A DNA stretch of 55,436 nt from the NCBI GenBank assembly GCA_000169075.1, contig AAVT01000013.1, positions 1-55,436 of the forward strand, in the 5' to 3' direction. Numbering within the stretch: position 1 is the stretch's first letter; each line of letters starts with the position of its first letter. The notes beneath the pieces are model-generated. The model saw nothing but the letters and a program-made list of their open reading frames with translations, was not told the origin of the DNA and did not search any database. This DNA comes from a marine gamma proteobacterium HTCC2143 (GTDB lineage: Bacteria > Pseudomonadota > Gammaproteobacteria > Pseudomonadales > Dasaniaceae). A program made the translations under genes and the position numbers. Below are positions 50,826-55,436 of the stretch, one piece after another.

Positions 50826-52094
50826 ATGTTAAATTGGGACGACTACCACCTAGAAGAAAATAGCTCCAAAACCGCGGCACTGATGGCAGAGCCAATCGTT
50901 GCCGCTATCGAAGAAGCGGTTCAGCTGAATGAAGAAGTTGAGCAGCCTTTGGTCACAGCAGTAAACAGCCAGGCTGCTGCGAGTGCAACGGAAATTGAGG
51001 ACCCTATCATGCGGGCCGAAGCTGCCATTGCCAGCCTTGATGTTACTGCCGGACTGGAAGAACTCGAACTGGGTGCGGCACGCCTCACGGTTGAAGACAA
51101 GGCAATGATCAATTGTCGTGCCGATCTTAATCAGTTGGTGCCTTTTAAATATGACTGGGCCTGGCAAAAGTACCTTGATGGCTGCGCCAACCACTGGATG
51201 CCACAAGAAGTCAACATGACCGCTGATGTTGCTTTGTGGAAAGATCCTAATGGTCTCAGTGATGACGAGCGCCGTATTGTTATGCGCTCACTGGGTTACT
51301 TTTCAACAGCCGATTCACTGGTAGCTAACAATTTGATTCTGGCGATCTATCGCCACATCACCAATCCCGAGTGTCGGCAATACCTACTTCGCCAGGCATT
51401 TGAAGAAGCTATCCACACACACGCCTATCAATACTGTGTTGAATCTCTGGCAATGGACGAAGGCGAAGTCTTTAATATGTACAGAGAGCTGCCTTCCATT
51501 GCAAAAAAAGCAGCCTGGAGCTTGCGCCACACTCACTCGCTGTCTGATCCCAACTTTAAAACAGGCACCCCCGAGACCGATCAGGAGCTGCTGCGAAATC
51601 TCATTGGTTTTTATGCCGTTACTGAAGGCATTTTCTTTTACTGTGGTTTCACACAAATTTTATCGATGGGTCGTCGTAATAAAATGACCGGTGTGGCCGA
51701 ACAGTTTCAGTACATCCTTCGAGATGAGTCCATGCATCTTAATTTTGGTATCGATGTCATTAACCAGATTAAGCTGGAAAACCCACAACTATGGTCAGAG
51801 AAATTTCAGCAAGAAATTATTCAGATGATTTTGGAAGGCACGCAGCTGGAAATTGAATATGCTCGCGATTCTATGCCACGAGGTGTTCTGGGCATGAATG
51901 CAGCGATGATGGAAGAGTATTTGCAGTTCATTTCCAATCGTCGACTGAACCAACTGGGCTTACCAGAACAATATCAAGGTGCGCAAAATCCGTTCCCATG
52001 GATGAGCGAAATAATGGACTTACGGAAAGAAAAGAACTTCTTCGAAACACGTGTTATTGAATATCAGACTGGTGGCGCCCTAAACTGGGAATAA
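50826..52094 (+). CDS. nrdB: Ribonucleoside-diphosphate reductase, beta subunit (class Ia)
   Basis: A 422-residue R2 subunit that generates the tyrosyl radical. Di-iron ligands include Asp163 (STADSLV), Glu194 and His197 in EEAIHTHAYQYC, and a second half set in DESMHLNFGID. The radical Tyr201 is four residues after His197, as Tyr122 after His118 in E. coli. A non-conserved acidic and Ala-rich stretch of about 85 residues precedes the domain. The C-terminus (IEYQTGGALNWE) is the tail that binds NrdA. Confidence 0.96.
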   Translation: MLNWDDYHLEENSSKTAALMAEPIVAAIEEAVQLNEEVEQPLVTAVNSQAAASATEIEDPIMRAEAAIASLDVTAGLEELELGAARLTVEDKAMINCRADLNQLVPFKYDWAWQKYLDGCANHWMPQEVNMTADVALWKDPNGLSDDERRIVMRSLGYFSTADSLVANNLILAIYRHITNPECRQYLLRQAFEEAIHTHAYQYCVESLAMDEGEVFNMYRELPSIAKKAAWSLRHTHSLSDPNFKTGTPETDQELLRNLIGFYAVTEGIFFYCGFTQILSMGRRNKMTGVAEQFQYILRDESMHLNFGIDVINQIKLENPQLWSEKFQQEIIQMILEGTQLEIEYARDSMPRGVLGMNAAMMEEYLQFISNRRLNQLGLPEQYQGAQNPFPWMSEIMDLRKEKNFFETRVIEYQTGGALNWE

Positions 52095-52275
52095 GCTGTC
52101 AATCGGTGACGTTACATAATACCTAGCACAACATGCTTTGATCGTAGAACAGGGACGTTCAACATTACAGGTCAGCAACTCGCAGACCTTTCATTTATTA
52201 CCGAAATCACTCCTAACAGGTAGCTGAACGCAAGCTCATGTTCATAGACCTGTACTTGGCTCCAAACTTACTAAG

Positions 52276-54390
52276 CTATGACACATTTCGCCTAAATGGC
52301 GGCAGTGAATCCAGCATAGCCTGGCCATAACGCTTGCTGACTATTCGCCGATCTAATAGGGTGACTCGGCCGCTATCTGTTTCAGTTCGCAGCAAGCGGC
52401 CACTCGCCTGCACTAGCTTTAACGCTGCATCCGGAACAGTAATATCCATAAAGGGATTACCGCCTCGACTCTCGATCCATTCAGCCAAAGCCGACTCTAT
52501 CGGCTGATCAGGCACCGAAAAAGGGATTTTGGCGATGATTACGTGGTTACAATATTTACCCGGTAAATCTACACCCTCAGAAAAACTGGCCAGGCCAAAA
52601 ATTACACTGCCATCGCCGTCGTCAACTGCCTGCTTATGTAATCTTAAGATCTCATGCTTAGGGTATTTTCCCTGCATGATTATTCGCTGCTGCCAACGGC
52701 CGTCTAGACCGTCGTAAACCTGCTCCATTTGTCGACGGGAAGCAAACAGAACCAGACTGCCATCACTGTCGCTGAGCATATCTGGCAGCAAATCAATCAG
52801 GGCTTGCGTATGACCTTCAGCATCAGAGGGATCACAGGGCATTTGCGGCACATAAAGCTCGCCAGATTCAGTGAAGTTAAACGGGCTAGGTACAACCCCA
52901 TAATGAGCACTATCGGGCGTGCCGGCTCGCATTTTGAACCGATCAAAGCCACCAAGAGCCGTCAAGGTGGCAGAGGTTACGACCGCTGCATAACAACGAT
53001 TCCAAAGATACTGTGACAGCGTATTTGCAGCCAAAATAGGACTGGTCGATACTTCAAAGTCCAGACTACCGCCCGCTCCCTCTACCACCGCAATCCAACG
53101 ACCTCGCGGAGGGTCTTCTGCTATTTCTGCACTGCTGTAGTCCAGCCACAGTGAGTAATTAGCTTCTGCGCGTCCCCTCAGCATAGATAGTGCAGGAAAC
53201 CAGGACTCTGCATCGGATTTGGGGATAGCATGTTCAGACTCTTCCATAGCCTCCTCTAATAATGAGCAACTACTATCGAGCAAATTTTCCATATTGCGAA
53301 AAAGCGCCACCAACTCTAGCGCCTGACTTCTTAGCTCAGCAGGAACGATCCCCCTAGGAAATCGATGAGCGGGAATAGAACCACGACGGTCGGGCTCAGA
53401 ACTAACCATGCTCTCGAGTGTGTTGAACAGCATGCTCATATGCTGTTTCAATGTTTCCATCACTGATGGCAATGTCTGCAAATGGCGGTTGATGCCACCT
53501 TTATCAGACAGCTGCGCCGCCGCTTTGGCGAGCACCTTGAGCCCTTGATCCAGCCACCGTTCGGTTGATCTAACTCGGCTAAATTGTGCAAAATGATTAA
53601 TCGCCTTGTCCGGCAGATGGTGCCCTTCGTCAAAGATGTAAATACAATCTTCCGGGTCTGGCAAAATTGCGCCACCACCCAGAGCTAGATCGGCCAAAAC
53701 CAAATCATGGTTGGTAACAATTATGTCTACTTTCCCCAACTGCTCGCGGCCTTTGTAAAAACAGCATTGACTAATATTCGCGCATCGGCGACCCGTACAT
53801 TGATTATGATCGGTAGTAACACGAGACCATACTGGCACCTCTAGCTCAGATTTCCATGAGTCCCGGTCACCGTCCCAGTCACCAGCACCCAAAGCCGATA
53901 GCATATCCTGGTAAACCGTTAAGGTATTCGTATCCACTTGCCCCTGCAGCTCGTCTGGATATAAACCCAAGGTTTCATTATTAGCCGCACTGTCCTGCAA
54001 AATACTGTCGAGCTTTGACAAACACAGATATCGCCCGCGCCCTTTAGCCAACGCGAAATTAAAAGACAATCCACTATGAAGGAGAATATCAGGCAAATCT
54101 TTGTAAATGATTTGTTCTTGCAGGGCGACGGTTGCCGTAGAAATAATCAGTGTTTTTTCCATCGCCGCGGCAACTGGCACTGCCGCTACCGTATAGGCAA
54201 TGGTTTTACCTGTACCAGTACCTGCCTCTACCACACACACTGGGGTTTCAGTCTGCTCCGGTTTTGACGCCAGCGTTCGAGCCACATCCGCAATCATCAG
54301 TCGCTGACCATAACGGGCCTTTAGACTTTTATTCTCCAGAAGCGTCGTGTAAGCGGTCTGAATCGTTTCTTTTAGCTGATCGGTTAGCAT
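52276..54390 (-). CDS. dinG: ATP-dependent DNA helicase DinG
   Basis: A 704-residue XPD-like superfamily 2 helicase that unwinds 5' to 3', including R-loops. Walker A is VVEAGTGTGKTIAYTVAA and the DEAH box is IFDEGHHLPDKA. Four cysteines in CTGRRCANISQCCFY hold the 4Fe-4S cluster. Motif VI is QASGRLLRTETDSGRVTLLD. Length is normal. It is a single gene, convergent with the nrdAB pair. Confidence 0.93.
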   Translation of the reverse strand: MLTDQLKETIQTAYTTLLENKSLKARYGQRLMIADVARTLASKPEQTETPVCVVEAGTGTGKTIAYTVAAVPVAAAMEKTLIISTATVALQEQIIYKDLPDILLHSGLSFNFALAKGRGRYLCLSKLDSILQDSAANNETLGLYPDELQGQVDTNTLTVYQDMLSALGAGDWDGDRDSWKSELEVPVWSRVTTDHNQCTGRRCANISQCCFYKGREQLGKVDIIVTNHDLVLADLALGGGAILPDPEDCIYIFDEGHHLPDKAINHFAQFSRVRSTERWLDQGLKVLAKAAAQLSDKGGINRHLQTLPSVMETLKQHMSMLFNTLESMVSSEPDRRGSIPAHRFPRGIVPAELRSQALELVALFRNMENLLDSSCSLLEEAMEESEHAIPKSDAESWFPALSMLRGRAEANYSLWLDYSSAEIAEDPPRGRWIAVVEGAGGSLDFEVSTSPILAANTLSQYLWNRCYAAVVTSATLTALGGFDRFKMRAGTPDSAHYGVVPSPFNFTESGELYVPQMPCDPSDAEGHTQALIDLLPDMLSDSDGSLVLFASRRQMEQVYDGLDGRWQQRIIMQGKYPKHEILRLHKQAVDDGDGSVIFGLASFSEGVDLPGKYCNHVIIAKIPFSVPDQPIESALAEWIESRGGNPFMDITVPDAALKLVQASGRLLRTETDSGRVTLLDRRIVSKRYGQAMLDSLPPFRRNVS

Positions 54391-54460
54391 TGAATTAACT
54401 AGTAAAATAAAGGATTAAAGCAATAGTCATAATACCGCCTGATTGAAACACCAAGTCTGA

Positions 54461-55436
54461 TTAGCTGGCCTGCAAAAACACAGATTTACTGTCGAAGACA
54501 TTAGCATAAATGCCCAGGGCATATTTTCGATGTTCATCCGGCATTGCTTCGATTCGCTCTCGGAACGCCTTTTCTGCGACAACAAGTTGCTCGCTATTGA
54601 ATGGTAGATGCTGTGCCGAATAAGTGCCCGTCGGATAATCTCCATTTAACATTTTGTAGGCAAAAAAGTTAGTTGGATGCAATACATAGTTATTCACTAC
54701 CTGCTGGTCGATGGCGGCCGCGACTTCCTCGGCGTTTTTAAATTCTCCTCGCAAAGGTGACCCAAAAGACACGTGAACATTACCTTTTGAGCCCGCGATG
54801 CCTTTGGCAATTGACGAGGCATCTTCATGCTCTGTTTTCTGATAACTTCCCTCAGAGTCAATGGCATAAAGTTCTTTTGCCTTAGCCGCATCACAGGGGT
54901 CAAGTTCATAGGAAATCGATAACGGTACTATCTGTAGCTTATTGATATAGTCGGAAAAACTTTCGGTTTTTTTCTGCTGGCTCATTGCCAACATTTTTAT
55001 AATTGCTGGTTGAGTGCGATCAACGCCATCCTTCGCTCGCCCCTCTCGCTGGGCGATCCAAATTGGATTGTTATCTTCCTCGATAGAATAACGAATATAC
55101 GCTGACAACATTTTGTAAGCTGCCAGTATTTGTCGGGCGCCTTTCGCCGAACGCCGGACCAGAAAACTCTTATTGATCCGCATCAGATCAGAAACAAAGG
55201 GTTTGCTTAACAAGTTATCGCCAATGGCGATACGAGCAGTGTCATGACCATTGTGATACAGCGCGTAGGTTATCAGCGCCGGATCAAGCGTGATATCACG
55301 ATGGTTACTCATGAATAGATAAGGTTTAGCAGGATCCAACTTATCCAGCCCAGAAACCGTAAAGCTGGCGGTGGTACTTTCAATCATGCCATCCATATAT
55401 TTCTTCATGACATGCTGAAAACCTTCAACCGTTTCG
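54461..55436 (-). CDS. 1-acyl-sn-glycerol-3-phosphate acyltransferase (PlsC-like), 5' end cut
   Basis: An acyltransferase with the FMSNHRDITLDPALI active-site block (an H-x5-D variant seen in this subfamily), then FLVRRSAKGARQILAAYK and IWIAQREGRAKDGVDRTQPA with the EGRA/R binding motif. The first ATG in the window is at 55408. The frame is open to the window edge (ETVEGFQHV before that ATG) and this text looks protein-like, so the true start is probably outside. It would acylate lysophosphatidate or a similar lysolipid at the inner membrane. No transmembrane helix is seen in the present part. Confidence 0.85.
   Translation of the reverse strand, partial: ETVEGFQHVMKKYMDGMIESTTASFTVSGLDKLDPAKPYLFMSNHRDITLDPALITYALYHNGHDTARIAIGDNLLSKPFVSDLMRINKSFLVRRSAKGARQILAAYKMLSAYIRYSIEEDNNPIWIAQREGRAKDGVDRTQPAIIKMLAMSQQKKTESFSDYINKLQIVPLSISYELDPCDAAKAKELYAIDSEGSYQKTEHEDASSIAKGIAGSKGNVHVSFGSPLRGEFKNAEEVAAAIDQQVVNNYVLHPTNFFAYKMLNGDYPTGTYSAQHLPFNSEQLVVAEKAFRERIEAMPDEHRKYALGIYANVFDSKSVFLQAS

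Noticed and set aside
1..55436. CRISPR arrays, prophage genes, integrases, transposases and rRNA/tRNA genes
   Set aside because: I looked for direct repeat arrays, DDE or tyrosine recombinase motifs and tRNA-like cloverleaf sequence and found none.

Overview
The window looks like chromosomal DNA of a marine-type gammaproteobacterium, close to half G+C. The right half repeats the gene order known around argG in Pseudomonas (argG, motY, pyrC, rnt, peroxiredoxin, bfd, bfr, then grxD, argF and an orphan ABC ATPase). The left half is rich in genes for oxidising aromatic, terpenoid or steroid-like carbon, as in Cellvibrionales/Spongiibacteraceae relatives. That placement is inference from gene content. 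I see no rRNA, tRNA, CRISPR array, prophage or intact insertion sequence.

Region 1 (1-10.7 kb) is a set of small catabolic units. They are a frameshifted NADP-dependent oxidoreductase, a coniferyl-aldehyde-type dehydrogenase, and a minus-strand operon made of a broken TonB receptor, a 2Fe-2S subunit, a Tat-exported molybdopterin subunit and two exported small enzymes. A divergent TetR gene follows, then a DUF1330 gene and an FAH-family hydrolase plus MFS transporter. The FAH gene is split by a nine-C run. A TetR-like palindrome lies on the operon promoter. A different palindrome, TGACC-N3-GGTCA, sits inside the predicted promoters of both the aldehyde dehydrogenase gene and the FAH/DUF1330 pair, which suggests one regulon.

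Region 2 (10.9-19.4 kb) holds small housekeeping or unknown genes: two flavin-reductase-like proteins, DUF1993, a translationally coupled trio (DUF6482-like, exported methyltransferase, HNH-like protein), yibL and a TPR-like gene. It also holds a P450 and the most unusual gene of the window, a 270-residue protein in which the non-heme-iron oxygenase domain comes before the Rieske domain, the reverse of the normal order. Between the P450 and yibL is about 1 kb of gene debris plus a probable 55-residue membrane protein.

Region 3 (19.4-29.4 kb) carries, on the minus strand, a DoxX protein, a Baeyer-Villiger monooxygenase, both subunits of a biotin-dependent acyl-CoA carboxylase, an alpha/beta hydrolase and a dihaem cytochrome c. 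A CaiB-type CoA-transferase on the plus strand closes the region. Oxygenation, ester cleavage and CoA-ester carboxylation could form one ketone catabolic route (inference).

Region 4 (29.4-55.4 kb) is core genome: arginine (argG, argD, argF), pyrimidine (pyrC), RNA processing (rnt), flagellar stator ring (motY), iron storage (bfd, bfr with Fur-like sites), grxD, ribonucleotide reductase (nrdA, nrdB), dinG and an acyltransferase cut by the window end. It is interrupted by two acyl-CoA dehydrogenases, an SDR, a FecA-like receptor and an orphan hydantoinase-B-type protein. The peroxiredoxin here has lost its resolving cysteine and its C-terminal tail.
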